Shown here piece after piece: positions 1-8,361 of a stretch of DNA of 19,430 nt (position 1 is its first letter; every line of letters begins with the position of its first letter). The position numbers and the translations under genes were made by a program. This DNA comes from Pseudomonadota bacterium (GTDB lineage Bacteria > Myxococcota_A > Polyangia > Haliangiales > Haliangiaceae). Location: positions 1-19,430 of the forward strand of contig JAEYYV010000238.1 in the NCBI GenBank assembly GCA_023428295.1, read 5' to 3'. Under the pieces are notes generated by a model. That model was not told the origin of the DNA. It did not search any database and saw only the letters and a program-made list of their open reading frames with translations.

Positions 1-662
1 AGCCACCACAGCACGATGCCACTCGCGACCGCGACGCCACCGCCGACATACGCGATCGCCGAGCGCCGCTGGTAGCGCTCGCCATCGCGATCGAGCGCGT
101 CTGCTTTGGGGCGCGTCGCTTCCCACACGCAGCCATCGGCACACAGCGCCTCGCGTGCCGCTTCGGTGTCAGCCACCTTCTTCGTCGCGAGCACGCCGAC
201 GACGAGCGAGATCGCACCGACGGCTGTGAGGCCGATGCCGGTGTAGCGAAGCGCCGGGTTGCCCTCACTCCAGGTGTGCCGAGACGGCGCGACGGGCTCG
301 ACGGGCGTCACGGTCGGAGCGGGCTCGACGCGCTCTTGCGCCTTCGCGCACGCGTCCATTTGCTGCACGTACTGCTCGACCTTCGCGACGTTGGGTCCGG
401 TCGACACGATGCCCAACAGCTTGCGATACGCGTTCGCTGCCTTCGCGCACGAGTTACCTAGGCGATACGCCTGCGCGAGGTTGAACAGATACGCGGGATC
501 CGGATCGAGCGAGTACGCGAGCTCGAAGCGCTCGGCCGCGCGATCGAACTCGCCGGCTTGATAGCGCTCTTGTCCTTCGCGCGCGGCGGCCTCCGCGCTG
601 GTCTTGTCGGGCTGCGCGAACGCGACGCTCCCTAGCAGCACCAACACCACGAGAACGCGCAT
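1..662 (-). CDS. TPR-containing secreted/membrane protein, 3' end beyond window
   Basis: The frame is open from an ATG at 662 to the left edge, giving 220 codons with no stop, so the C-terminus is missing. Residues 1-16 form a signal peptide (hydrophobic VLVVLVLLGSVAFA, cleavage likely before Q17). Residues about 22-110 are helical and fit two to three tetratricopeptide-like repeats (EGQERYQAGEFDRAAERFEL, then AYLFNLAQAYRLGNSCAKAA). A Pro/Val linker follows (about 112-127), then a transmembrane helix at about 139-160, a short segment with two Cys (C174, C178) and a second hydrophobic helix from about 202. This TPR plus C-terminal membrane hairpin layout is common among uncharacterised myxobacterial proteins. 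It starts 10 bp after the MATE gene stop on the same strand, so the two are probably co-transcribed. The specific role is unknown; TPRs suggest protein binding in the periplasm. Confidence 0.72.
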   Translation of the reverse strand, partial: MRVLVVLVLLGSVAFAQPDKTSAEAAAREGQERYQAGEFDRAAERFELAYSLDPDPAYLFNLAQAYRLGNSCAKAANAYRKLLGIVSTGPNVAKVEQYVQQMDACAKAQERVEPAPTVTPVEPVAPSRHTWSEGNPALRYTGIGLTAVGAISLVVGVLATKKVADTEAAREALCADGCVWEATRPKADALDRDGERYQRRSAIAYVGGGVAVASGIVLWW

Positions 663-672
663 GCGCCCGATC

Positions 673-2055
673 CTACACGAGCTTCGGCTCGATGAGCTCG
701 ATCGACCGCCAGCGCCCCGTGCGGAACCGATACGCGAACAGGCCCGCGAGGATCATCAAGTAGCCGACGAGGCAGAGCATCGCGCCGACGGCACCACCGT
801 CGAAGTAGCGCGACACGATGTACGCGACGGGAAAGAACACGCCCCACGCGAGGATGATCCGCGCCGCGGCGGTCCACGTGGTGTCGCCGGCAGCGCGCAG
901 CGTTTCGGACAGCGTGATACCGACCGCGTCGAACAGCTGCCACGCGGCGCTGATGAGGAGCATCGTCACGCCGACCTGCACGAACGTGTCGCCGCTCTCC
1001 TTGCTGTCGAACAGACGCAGCAGCGGCTCGGGGAAGAACAGATAGAGGACGCCGATGAGCCCCATCCACGCGCCCGTGCAGACGAGCGTCAGGCGCACCT
1101 GCGGCCACACCTTGTCCTTCTCGTTCGCACCGATCGCTTGCCCCGCGAGGATCGCGCCCGCCGATGCGAGACCGAACGCCGGCATGAAGCCGACCGAGTT
1201 GAGCGCGAGCACCACGTTGAACGCGGCGAGCGTCTCCGCGCCGAGGTGACCGAACACGATGTTGACGAACAACTGGAACGCGCCGAACTCGGCGAGCCAG
1301 TTGAGCCCGTTCGGCAAGCCAAAGCGGACCACGCGGCGAAGCTCGCGCCACGACAGGTTCAGCGGGTTGCCGTCGCGATGACGCTTGGGCGCGGGCCCAC
1401 CGATCGCCATGCCCCATCGCCGCCAGTACGCGATCAACAGGAACGCGAAGCCGGCGAAGCTGCCGATCGTCGTCGAGAGCGCCGCTCCGTCGACGCCCAT
1501 CGCGGGGAATCCGAAGTTGCCGTCGATCAGCGCGATGTTCAGGACCAGATCGATGCACATGGTGATGACGCTCGTGATCATCGCCATCCACGTGTTACCG
1601 AGCCCGCCGTACCAGTTGTTGAGCACCTCGATCCCGACGACCGCCGTGATCGAGAACAACCGGATCTTCATGTACGACGACATGAGGCCTTCGACCTCAG
1701 GCGCATAGCCCACGGCGCGCAGCGCGGGATCGATGAGCGGCATCATCGCGATCGACACCACGCCTGTCACGAGTGCGATGCCGATGCCGTACCACGCGTA
1801 GCGTGGCGTCGCGTCCCGCTGCCCCGCGCCGACGAGCTGCGCGACGAAGCTCTGCACGATGAAGACGAGCCCCGTCGGCAGCATCATGAACAGGTACACG
1901 TTGAGGCCACCGGTCGCCGACGCGACGATCTCTTCCTTGCCGAGATGCTCGACGAGGAACACGTCCGCAAAGCCCATCACCGATTGCGTCGCGCGCGCGA
2001 GGACCATCGGAAACGCGAGCGCGAGCAGCATCCGTAACGGGCTCGCGGTCGACAT
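673..2055 (-). CDS. MATE family (NorM/DinF-like) multidrug or metabolite exporter
   Basis: This 460-residue inner-membrane protein has the length and two-lobe pattern of MATE transporters, which export cationic drugs or metabolites in exchange for Na+ or H+. The N-lobe (about 1-210) starts with the typical LLALAFPMVLARATQS helix and the MGFADVFLVEHLG loop, followed by a VQSFVAQLVGAGQRD segment. A hydrophilic linker (about 211-240, PKRHRDGNP) leads to the C-lobe (about 241-455), which repeats the pattern: RFGLPNGLNWLAEFGAF, LGAETLAAFNVV and GAILAGQAIGANEKDKV. The hydrophobic pattern fits the usual 12 helices. The ATG at 2055 is the natural start because it lies right before the first helix. 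It is divergent from the polymerase gene (65 bp gap) and 10 bp upstream of the TPR gene. The substrate cannot be read from sequence. Confidence 0.93.
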   Translation of the reverse strand: MSTASPLRMLLALAFPMVLARATQSVMGFADVFLVEHLGKEEIVASATGGLNVYLFMMLPTGLVFIVQSFVAQLVGAGQRDATPRYAWYGIGIALVTGVVSIAMMPLIDPALRAVGYAPEVEGLMSSYMKIRLFSITAVVGIEVLNNWYGGLGNTWMAMITSVITMCIDLVLNIALIDGNFGFPAMGVDGAALSTTIGSFAGFAFLLIAYWRRWGMAIGGPAPKRHRDGNPLNLSWRELRRVVRFGLPNGLNWLAEFGAFQLFVNIVFGHLGAETLAAFNVVLALNSVGFMPAFGLASAGAILAGQAIGANEKDKVWPQVRLTLVCTGAWMGLIGVLYLFFPEPLLRLFDSKESGDTFVQVGVTMLLISAAWQLFDAVGITLSETLRAAGDTTWTAAARIILAWGVFFPVAYIVSRYFDGGAVGAMLCLVGYLMILAGLFAYRFRTGRWRSIELIEPKLV

Positions 2056-2120
2056 GGGCCCGACACCATGAAGGACGGCGCTGGTTCGTGCAAGGATCCG
2101 CTCGTAGCGAAAGAACCGCG

Positions 2121-3443
2121 ATGGCGAAAGCGACGAAGGAGATCCTGACGCTCGACGGACACGAGGTGACCATCTCGAATCCCGAGAAGGTCTACTTCCC
2201 GAAAGCCAACATCACGAAGCTCGAGCTCGTGCAGTACTACCTGTCCGTCGCCGACGGTGCGCTTCGCGGCGTGGCGCGGCGGCCGATGATCCTGAAGCGC
2301 TTCGTGAACGGCGTCGAACAGGAGGCCTTCTATCAGAAGCGCGCGCCGGTGAAGCGACCACCGTGGCTCGGCATCGCGACGTTCCGGTTTCCATCGGGGC
2401 GCCACGCCGACGAGATCGCGATCGATAGCCGCGCGGGCCTCGCGTACGTCGTGAACCTCGGCTGCGTCGATCTCAATCCGCACGCGGTGCGCGCCGAGGA
2501 CATGGATCGCCCCGACGAGCTGCGTATCGATCTCGATCCGGTGCCGGGCGTCGAGTGGCCGCAGATCCGCGAGGTCGCGCGCGTGGTGCGCGAGGTGCTC
2601 GCCGAGGTGAAGCTCGTCGGCTGGGTGAAGACGTCCGGATCGCGCGGCGCGCATGTCTGGGTACGCATCACGCCCGAGTGGCCGTTCACCACGGTGCGCA
2701 GAGCCGCGCTCGCCTTCGCGCGCGAGGTGGAAGCGCGCGCGCCGTCGATCGCCACGGCGAAGTGGTGGAAGGAGGAGCGCCACGGCGTGTTCCTCGACTA
2801 CAACCAGAACGCTCGCGATCGCACGACCGCATCGGCGTACTCGGTGCGCCCGCTGCCCGACGCGCGCGTGTCGATGCCGCTTCCGTGGGACGAGTTCCTC
2901 GTCTGCGATCCGCGCGACTACACGCTGCGCACGGTGCCCTCGCGGTTCGCCAACGACGGCGACGCGCACGCGGGCATCGACGACGCCGTCGGTCGCCTCG
3001 AGCCGCTGCTCGAGCTTGCCGATCGGCAAGAGCACGCGGGCGCCGCCGATGCACCGTGGCCGCCGCACTACGCAAAGGCGGAGGGAGAGGCGCCGCGCGT
3101 GGCGCCGTCGCGCGCGAAGACGCCGGTCGCGAAGAAGCCGCCGCGACCGAAGCTGCCGGTCATCACGATCGCGCAGGCGAAGCAGAAAGCCGACGCGCTC
3201 GCGGGCCTCGAGAAGTGGAAGCAGAAGTACCCCGACGTGTTCGCGAAGCTCGCGCTGGAGCACGTGCTCGTCGACACGAATCGCGGACGCGCGACCGCGT
3301 GGTACCGGATCCGCATCAATCTCGTGAACGTTCCGGAAGCAGAACGGCCGCCGCCGGAGCCACCGGATCCCGATTACGACTTCAGGATCGAGTGGGCCGA
3401 CATGCGGCCGCCAGAGAACAAACCAGACAGCGAGAGCGACTAG
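2121..3443 (+). CDS. Stand-alone LigD-type primase-polymerase (PolDom) with C-terminal extension
   Basis: The 440-residue product matches the polymerase domain of bacterial NHEJ ligase D, an archaeo-eukaryotic primase-type enzyme that fills gaps and adds nucleotides at broken DNA ends. It opens with the family signature TISNPEKVYFPKANITKLEL (residues 17-36). It carries the catalytic Asp pair in RIDLDPVPG (D137, D139), the TSGSRGAHVWV nucleotide-binding motif (171-181) and a third acidic site in FLDYNQNARDRTTASAYS (D226). The domain ends near residue 305. A basic Pro/Lys linker (about 325-347) and a helical, then proline-rich tail (about 348-440) follow, with no ligase (KxDG) or phosphoesterase motifs. 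I chose the ATG at 2121 over an in-frame GTG at 2088 because family homology begins just after it. No Ku or ligase lies nearby. Role in end joining or excision repair is inferred. Confidence 0.9.
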   Translation: MAKATKEILTLDGHEVTISNPEKVYFPKANITKLELVQYYLSVADGALRGVARRPMILKRFVNGVEQEAFYQKRAPVKRPPWLGIATFRFPSGRHADEIAIDSRAGLAYVVNLGCVDLNPHAVRAEDMDRPDELRIDLDPVPGVEWPQIREVARVVREVLAEVKLVGWVKTSGSRGAHVWVRITPEWPFTTVRRAALAFAREVEARAPSIATAKWWKEERHGVFLDYNQNARDRTTASAYSVRPLPDARVSMPLPWDEFLVCDPRDYTLRTVPSRFANDGDAHAGIDDAVGRLEPLLELADRQEHAGAADAPWPPHYAKAEGEAPRVAPSRAKTPVAKKPPRPKLPVITIAQAKQKADALAGLEKWKQKYPDVFAKLALEHVLVDTNRGRATAWYRIRINLVNVPEAERPPPEPPDPDYDFRIEWADMRPPENKPDSESD

Positions 3444-4717
3444 CGCTTCGCGACGGTCGGATCGCCGACGGGATCCGGCGTCGAGCTGCCGCCGCCGAAC
3501 GTCGCCGAGAACATCAGCGACGCGACGAACGCCTGCAAGCCGTACGTGCCTTTGTAGACCGGCGAGTACATCGCGTCGCTGGTCTGGCGATCCACCGGGG
3601 TCACCCAGAGGAGACCGAGGTGGAGGCCGTACTGCGGCGTGAACTGATAGCTGCCGCCGAGCGACACGTTGATGCGGTTCGCGTCGGGGAGCTGCGCCGT
3701 CTGCGTGGTGTCCGGAATCGGCGTCGGGTCGTAGATGAAGCCCGCGCGCACCGCCGCTTGCTCGTTGATGTCGTACTCGGCGCCGAAGCGCACGGTGACC
3801 CTGTCCTCGTAGTTCTGCGGCGCGACGGAGACCTGATCCGCCGGGAGCTTGATGCGAAGCTCGTTGAACTTCGACCAGTCGATCCACACGCCGTCGAGCT
3901 CGAGCTCGAGCTGCGGGATCGGGCGGAACGCGACGCCGCCCCACACTTGCTGCGGCAAGGTGATCGCGGTGGAGATGTCGCCGTCGGGCGGCAGCTGATC
4001 GCGATACGGCTGCGCGATGTCGAAGTCGCCCTTGCCCTCGAAGTCGAGCTGCACCTTGCTGCGGTACATCACGCCGATCGAGAGCTGCTTCAGCGCCTCG
4101 GGGCGATACATCGCGCCCGCGCGGAAGCCGACGCCGAACGCATCGCCGCCGAGCTCTGCCGAGCCCTCGGTCTCGCCGAACACGATCGCGCGCTTGAGGA
4201 GCACGGTCGCGGGAACGAGATCGACACCGCCGCCGAGCGAGAGCCCGGGGACCTGCTTGTCGAGGTTCACGCCGACGGACGGTGTGATGAAGTACGTGCG
4301 CAGCGTCTGATCCGTGATCGTCGTCCGCTGCGGATGGTTATCCGGCCACGAGATCGTCGCGCCGAATGGGAAGTGCAACGCGATGCCGACACCGATCATG
4401 TCGTGCACGCGCGAGGTCATGTAGATCGACGGGACCGGGATCGGAGCCGTGTCGGTGTTCACTTTCGCGCCGCCACCTTCGGGCTCGTAGTACGCCTTGG
4501 TGACGTAGAGCGAGCCGTTGATGGCGACCTGCGTGCCCTCGCTGACGGGGATGCCGCCCGGGTTGAACACGACCGACGACGCGTCGGTGTTGGACGCCGC
4601 CGTGGCGCCGCCGCGACCGCTGACCTTCGCGTCGTGCTCGTTGATGTTGAACGCGTTGCCGTGCGCTACGCCGCCGAGTCCTGCGACGAGAAGCAACGAA
4701 GTAGTTGTTGTCTTCAT
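3440..4717 (-). CDS. fadL: FadL/OmpP1/TodX-type outer-membrane channel for fatty acids or hydrophobic compounds
   Basis: The 425-residue protein has a signal peptide (residues 1-20, cleavage near AHG/NAF). It then has the FadL N-terminal hatch pattern: NAFNINEHDAKVSGRGGATA followed by NTDASSVVFNPGG (about 21-55). The rest is alternating beta-strand sequence rich in Tyr, Phe and Gly, with late motifs such as WIDWSKFNELRI and VRFGAEYDINEQAAVRAGF that are typical of the 14-strand FadL barrel. FadL proteins let long-chain fatty acids or other hydrophobic molecules diffuse laterally through the outer membrane. A good ribosome-binding site (GAGGA, + strand 4727-4731) lies 10 bases before the ATG. 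The gene starts 21 bp after the lipase lipoprotein stop, so the two form an operon. Its stop overlaps the stop of the convergent polymerase gene within one CTAG. Confidence 0.92.
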   Translation of the reverse strand: MKTTTTSLLLVAGLGGVAHGNAFNINEHDAKVSGRGGATAASNTDASSVVFNPGGIPVSEGTQVAINGSLYVTKAYYEPEGGGAKVNTDTAPIPVPSIYMTSRVHDMIGVGIALHFPFGATISWPDNHPQRTTITDQTLRTYFITPSVGVNLDKQVPGLSLGGGVDLVPATVLLKRAIVFGETEGSAELGGDAFGVGFRAGAMYRPEALKQLSIGVMYRSKVQLDFEGKGDFDIAQPYRDQLPPDGDISTAITLPQQVWGGVAFRPIPQLELELDGVWIDWSKFNELRIKLPADQVSVAPQNYEDRVTVRFGAEYDINEQAAVRAGFIYDPTPIPDTTQTAQLPDANRINVSLGGSYQFTPQYGLHLGLLWVTPVDRQTSDAMYSPVYKGTYGLQAFVASLMFSATFGGGSSTPDPVGDPTVAKR

Positions 4718-4738
4718 TAGTTGGGTTCCTCGTCGAAG

Positions 4739-7198
4739 CTAGCGGTTGAGAATCAGGAAGGTGATGGCGTCGGTCTGGAGGCGACGCGTGCCGAGCTGGC
4801 CGCGCGCGACCGATGCGATGTCACACGTGCTCGCGTTGCCGCCGTTCTGCGCGGCGCACTGCGCGTCGCCGACGCCTTGCGTCGTCGAGGTGCACGTGTG
4901 GCCCGCCGTCGAGCAGGTGCCCGCCACCGGGCGGAGCAGCGATGCGTGCGCGTACTCCGTGCCCGCCGACGGCTGATTCGTGCCCGTTGCATCGGGGCAC
5001 GACGCGGTCGCGGTGAGCGCCGAGTAGCTCACGAACTTGTTCGTCGCCATCGGCATCACGACCTGCGGCGTCGGGCCGAACGGTCCCGCCTGTGGCGCGC
5101 ACGCAGCCGCGATCGGGCTGGCCGCGAGACCGACGAGCGCGGCCTCGTTGTCCGTGGCGTAGTTGGGAACGACCGCGTCGCCGACGACCTTCTGGATCAT
5201 GAAGCGGCGGGTGGCGAGCTTCTGCGTGAAGTTCGCGGGGTCGGCGGGATCGAGGATCCAGCGCGCGATCGTCGAGAACTGACGATACGCCGGCTGCGTC
5301 TGCCAATCGTCCGTGGTGCAGAGGCCCGTGGTGAGCGTCGGGTTCGACTTGTCGCCCATCAGGATGCCCGCGTCGATGAGGCCGTTGACGAGCGGGCACT
5401 TGATCGCGCGCGTCTCGGTGCGCTCGAGGATGTCGATCCAGCCCGCGCCCGGCACGTTCAACACGCCGGCCTTGAAGTCCGGCTTGGACGCCACGGCGAC
5501 CGAGCCGATGATTCCGCCGAGCGAGATGCCGAGATACGAGATGTGCGCGGGGTCGACCTTGAAGTTGCCCGCGCCGAGCGCCGCGAACTGCGTCGCGCAC
5601 GCCTCGGCACCACAGGACTTCAGCGTCTCGACGAGGCCATGGATGTCGAGCGCGCTCTGGCGGATGCCGTCGCGCGTCGCGCCGAGGTTCGTCGAGAGGA
5701 ACGGCGCGAAGCACTGCGGCGCCGATCCGAACGTCGGCGTGCCGTCGCATCCGAGCGCTGCTGCATCGGAGTTGCGGATCGCGCGGCTGTCGTGCGCGAC
5801 GAAGTCGATCGCCACGGTGATGAAGCCGCTGGTGAAGCCGAGCCCGGCTTGCGGAGCCGTGAGCTGCGGACCGATCGCGAACACCGTCGTCTTCGAGCTG
5901 CCGAGGCCGTGGCCGTACACGACCACCGGGTAGCCCGTGGCCGGGGCCGGCGAAGCCGGAACGATCGCGATGAACGAGATCGCCTCGTCCTTCACCTTCG
6001 TGGGCTTGACCGGATCGCTCCACGGGCCGGGAATCGCGGCGCCACCGGCGAGCGGGTTCGGCGTCTCGATCGTGTACTGCGGCGAGTTGAACGCGCCGCC
6101 GAGCACTTCACCGACGGCCGCACAGCCAACCGAGGCACACGTCGCATTGCCGGTCGCGTAGATCGTCGCGGGCGGCGAGCCCGCCGGCGCCGACGCGCTG
6201 CCGAGCGCAATCTTCAAGAAGCACTGGACGTTGTTGTCGCCAGTTCCAGCGCCCGCGTCGAACGGCGTGCACGCGTTGTACGGCGGCGCGTCGCGATTGA
6301 TCGTCGCGGTCAGCGAGCCGACCTGGAGCGGCGCCGCGCTCGGCACCATCGCCGCCGGACCGTCTGCGAACGCGGGATCGAGCGGATCGGTCGTGGTCTG
6401 CGTGTTGAACTCCCACGCGAGGAGGATGTCCGAGCGCGAGTGGTTCTTCTGCGTCAGGAACGCGAGTCCCTGCGCGTGCGCCTTCCACAGAAGGTCGAGT
6501 CCCTGCAGCGTCGCGAGATCCTCGGCGTCGCGCGGATCGAGCGGCGTGTTGTTCTCGGTGACGTTGCCTTGCGCGTCGAGCGTGACCGGCGACTTCTCCT
6601 GGCGAACGAGCGACCAGGTGAACGACGGCTTGTAGTCCTTGCCGCTCTCCGTCTTGATGCCCGCGAGGATGCCGGCGACATACGTCGACTTCTGGTCGAG
6701 CGGACGACCCGCGACCGCGATCATCTGCGGGATCACCGTCGGAGCTCCGCTGCAGTCCGCCTCGTAGCGAAGCGTCATGCTCGGAACGAGCACGACGGGG
6801 ATCGGCGTCGACATCGCGGGGTCGACGGTCGTGCCGCCGGCCGCGCGCTTGTAGAGGACGACTTTGTTCTCGAAGCTGTCCGCGTCGTACGCCTCGGACA
6901 AGGTGAAGGTCATCACCGTCTCGTACGTTCCGAATCCGTCGAGCTTGTTCAGCACGCCGGTGCGAGTGGCCGTGGTGGCCGGGCCCTCGCCGCACGACAT
7001 CGGCACGTTGACCTTGCCCGTCGCGGGATCGAGCAGGAGGTTGTTCGGGAAGGGGACGACTTTATTGCCAGGATCGAACTCGACCACCGGCCCAGCGTTC
7101 CCCAGCTCGTCTTGGGGGTCGTCCACCTTCACGTCGGGACAGCCGCTCGCAGCGATCAGGAGGCTGGGTACGACCAACCAGCGCCATTGGATGTGCAT
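4739..7198 (-). CDS. VolA-like surface lipoprotein lipase/(lyso)phospholipase
   Basis: This 819-residue lipoprotein has a lipobox ending AASGC (lipidated C20, Pro at +2, compatible with outer-membrane sorting). Residues about 36-66 (VVEFDPGNKVVPFPNNLLLD) match the N-terminal domain of bacterial virulence-factor lipases (Lipase_N type). An alpha/beta-hydrolase domain follows: oxyanion region YGHGLGSS (428-435), nucleophile elbow GISLGG (S559), probable acid D674 in VVGDAVVPN and probable His H751 in EYAHASLL. A Cys-rich tail (about 761-792) may carry disulfides. The protein resembles V. cholerae VolA, a surface lysophospholipase encoded just upstream of a fadL homologue; the gene order is the same here. 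The inferred role is to release fatty acids from extracellular lipid for uptake by the FadL protein. The ATG at 7198 has a GGAG site at 7205-7208. The substrate is unproven; other esterase activity is possible. Confidence 0.85.
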   Translation of the reverse strand: MHIQWRWLVVPSLLIAASGCPDVKVDDPQDELGNAGPVVEFDPGNKVVPFPNNLLLDPATGKVNVPMSCGEGPATTATRTGVLNKLDGFGTYETVMTFTLSEAYDADSFENKVVLYKRAAGGTTVDPAMSTPIPVVLVPSMTLRYEADCSGAPTVIPQMIAVAGRPLDQKSTYVAGILAGIKTESGKDYKPSFTWSLVRQEKSPVTLDAQGNVTENNTPLDPRDAEDLATLQGLDLLWKAHAQGLAFLTQKNHSRSDILLAWEFNTQTTTDPLDPAFADGPAAMVPSAAPLQVGSLTATINRDAPPYNACTPFDAGAGTGDNNVQCFLKIALGSASAPAGSPPATIYATGNATCASVGCAAVGEVLGGAFNSPQYTIETPNPLAGGAAIPGPWSDPVKPTKVKDEAISFIAIVPASPAPATGYPVVVYGHGLGSSKTTVFAIGPQLTAPQAGLGFTSGFITVAIDFVAHDSRAIRNSDAAALGCDGTPTFGSAPQCFAPFLSTNLGATRDGIRQSALDIHGLVETLKSCGAEACATQFAALGAGNFKVDPAHISYLGISLGGIIGSVAVASKPDFKAGVLNVPGAGWIDILERTETRAIKCPLVNGLIDAGILMGDKSNPTLTTGLCTTDDWQTQPAYRQFSTIARWILDPADPANFTQKLATRRFMIQKVVGDAVVPNYATDNEAALVGLAASPIAAACAPQAGPFGPTPQVVMPMATNKFVSYSALTATASCPDATGTNQPSAGTEYAHASLLRPVAGTCSTAGHTCTSTTQGVGDAQCAAQNGGNASTCDIASVARGQLGTRRLQTDAITFLILNR

Positions 7199-7231
7199 GC
7201 AATTCTCCGTTAAGAATCGAAAGTGATTCGG

Positions 7232-7259
7232 AGTATAGGCACGTCCGAGGAGGCGTCAC
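7232..7259 (-). promoter_or_regulatory. Putative sigma-70-type promoter of the lipase-fadL operon
   Basis: Reading the minus strand, GTGACG (7254-7259, 4 of 6 matches to TTGACA) is followed after 16 bp by TATACT (7232-7237, 5 of 6 matches to TATAAT). The expected transcription start would fall near 7225, giving a leader of about 27 bases that contains the GGAG ribosome-binding site. The local sequence is much more AT-rich than its surroundings, which supports a regulatory role. Myxobacterial promoters are poorly modelled, so this is a prediction from consensus only. Confidence 0.45.
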
Positions 7260-7347
7260 GGAATTGGCGATGTCCTTTTTCCGCGACTGTCGATCGCGTC
7301 ACGCCATGCCCGATCCGTTCGTAGCGCCGGCTACGCGGGTTTCCGCC

Positions 7348-8340
7348 CTACCTGTCGGATTCCCGTCCGGTCGACTGTGCGTCTAGCGAACGTACGGTCT
7401 CCTCGGCGAGGAACGCCTCGGCCTTTTCCTTGCGCATCGTCGCCAGCACGTCGTTGACCTCCGCACCGACGAGCAGCGCGATGTTGGACAGCCACAGCCA
7501 CGTGAGGAACACGATCGCGCCGCCGAGCGCGCCATACGTCGTCTCGTAGCTGCCGAACCTCGACAGATAGAAGTTGAAGCCGAGGCTCACGACGATCCAC
7601 ATCGCGATTCCAACGAACGAGCCCACCGTGAACAGCCGAAACGGTCGCTTCGTATCCGGCAAGAAGTGATACGCGATCGCCCACACGATCATCACCAAGA
7701 GTCCCGCGCCGACCCAGCGCCCGATCGCCCACGCCCAATCGAACATGGCGCCCAAGCCGAATCGATCGGCGATGTAGTGTCCGACGGGCGGCCCCAGCAC
7801 CAACAGGCCGAGCGCAGCGACGACCATCAGCGCGACGCCCACGGTCACGGTGATCGCGATCAGCTGTCGCTTCCACCACGGCCGCGTCGCGGGACGCTTC
7901 GCGATGCGATCGAGCGCGAACCCCAAGCTCGCCGCGCCACGGCTCGCGCCCCACAGCGCGAACACGAACGAGCCGATCGCGAAGCCCGCATCCGCCGCGT
8001 TGATGAAGTTCGTGACCTGCTCGGAGATCATCGCTCGCGCGCTCTCGGGCAGCGTCCGCGTGGCCATCAAGACACCCTCGTGAATCGTCGCGGGATCGAT
8101 GACGAGGAGCGCCATCGTCACGATGAACACGAGCATCGGGAACAGCGAGAGAACGGCGTAGTAGGCCATCATCGCGCCGTAATCGAGGACATCGTCGTCG
8201 ACGATCTCGCCGACGATGCGGCGGACGACGGTCAGCTTCGGGACCCGTGCGCGCCAGCGATGCAGCGTGCGCTTACGCTCGCGCACGTCTTGCGCGCGTT
8301 GCGCCGGGGGAAGCGTTTGCGTGGCCACCCCCTCCACCAC
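7348..8340 (-). CDS. YihY/BrkB family inner-membrane protein
   Basis: The 330-residue product shows the hallmarks of the YihY/BrkB (formerly 'ribonuclease BN') membrane family. These are MMAYYAVLSLFPMLVF in the first helix (about 57-80), further hydrophobic helices at about 119-140, 160-184, 207-226 and 239-258, and the signature YGALGGAIVFLTWLWLSNIA followed by LLVGAEVND (about 269-297). N- and C-termini are charged and probably cytoplasmic. The molecular function of the family is unresolved; older RNase BN labels were in error, and transport has been proposed. The start is uncertain: the frame opens with adjacent GTG codons at 8340 and 8337, only 21 bp after the 3' end of a tRNA gene on the same strand, and no strong ribosome-binding site is visible. 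A start further inside, upstream of residue 40, is possible. Confidence 0.88.
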   Translation of the reverse strand: MVEGVATQTLPPAQRAQDVRERKRTLHRWRARVPKLTVVRRIVGEIVDDDVLDYGAMMAYYAVLSLFPMLVFIVTMALLVIDPATIHEGVLMATRTLPESARAMISEQVTNFINAADAGFAIGSFVFALWGASRGAASLGFALDRIAKRPATRPWWKRQLIAITVTVGVALMVVAALGLLVLGPPVGHYIADRFGLGAMFDWAWAIGRWVGAGLLVMIVWAIAYHFLPDTKRPFRLFTVGSFVGIAMWIVVSLGFNFYLSRFGSYETTYGALGGAIVFLTWLWLSNIALLVGAEVNDVLATMRKEKAEAFLAEETVRSLDAQSTGRESDR

Positions 8341-8361
8341 AGCAGCGGATGTGCCAGCGAG

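Noticed and set aside
2088..2120. Upstream GTG start at 2088 for the LigD-type polymerase.
   Set aside because: It adds 11 residues with no family similarity; the ATG at 2121 leads straight into the conserved N-terminus.
604..7213. Very long open frames on the plus strand antisense to the MATE, FadL and lipase genes (for example 604-2037, 2555-4720 and 4721-7213).
   Set aside because: They read as Arg/Asp/Glu/Ala-rich low-complexity sequence, as expected in frames opposite GC-rich genes. The minus-strand frames carry clear family motifs and signal peptides.
7320..7335. Perfect hairpin CGTAGC-GCCG-GCTACG just downstream of the BrkB gene, as a possible terminator.
   Set aside because: The stem is only six pairs and no T-tract follows on either strand, so I cannot call it a terminator.
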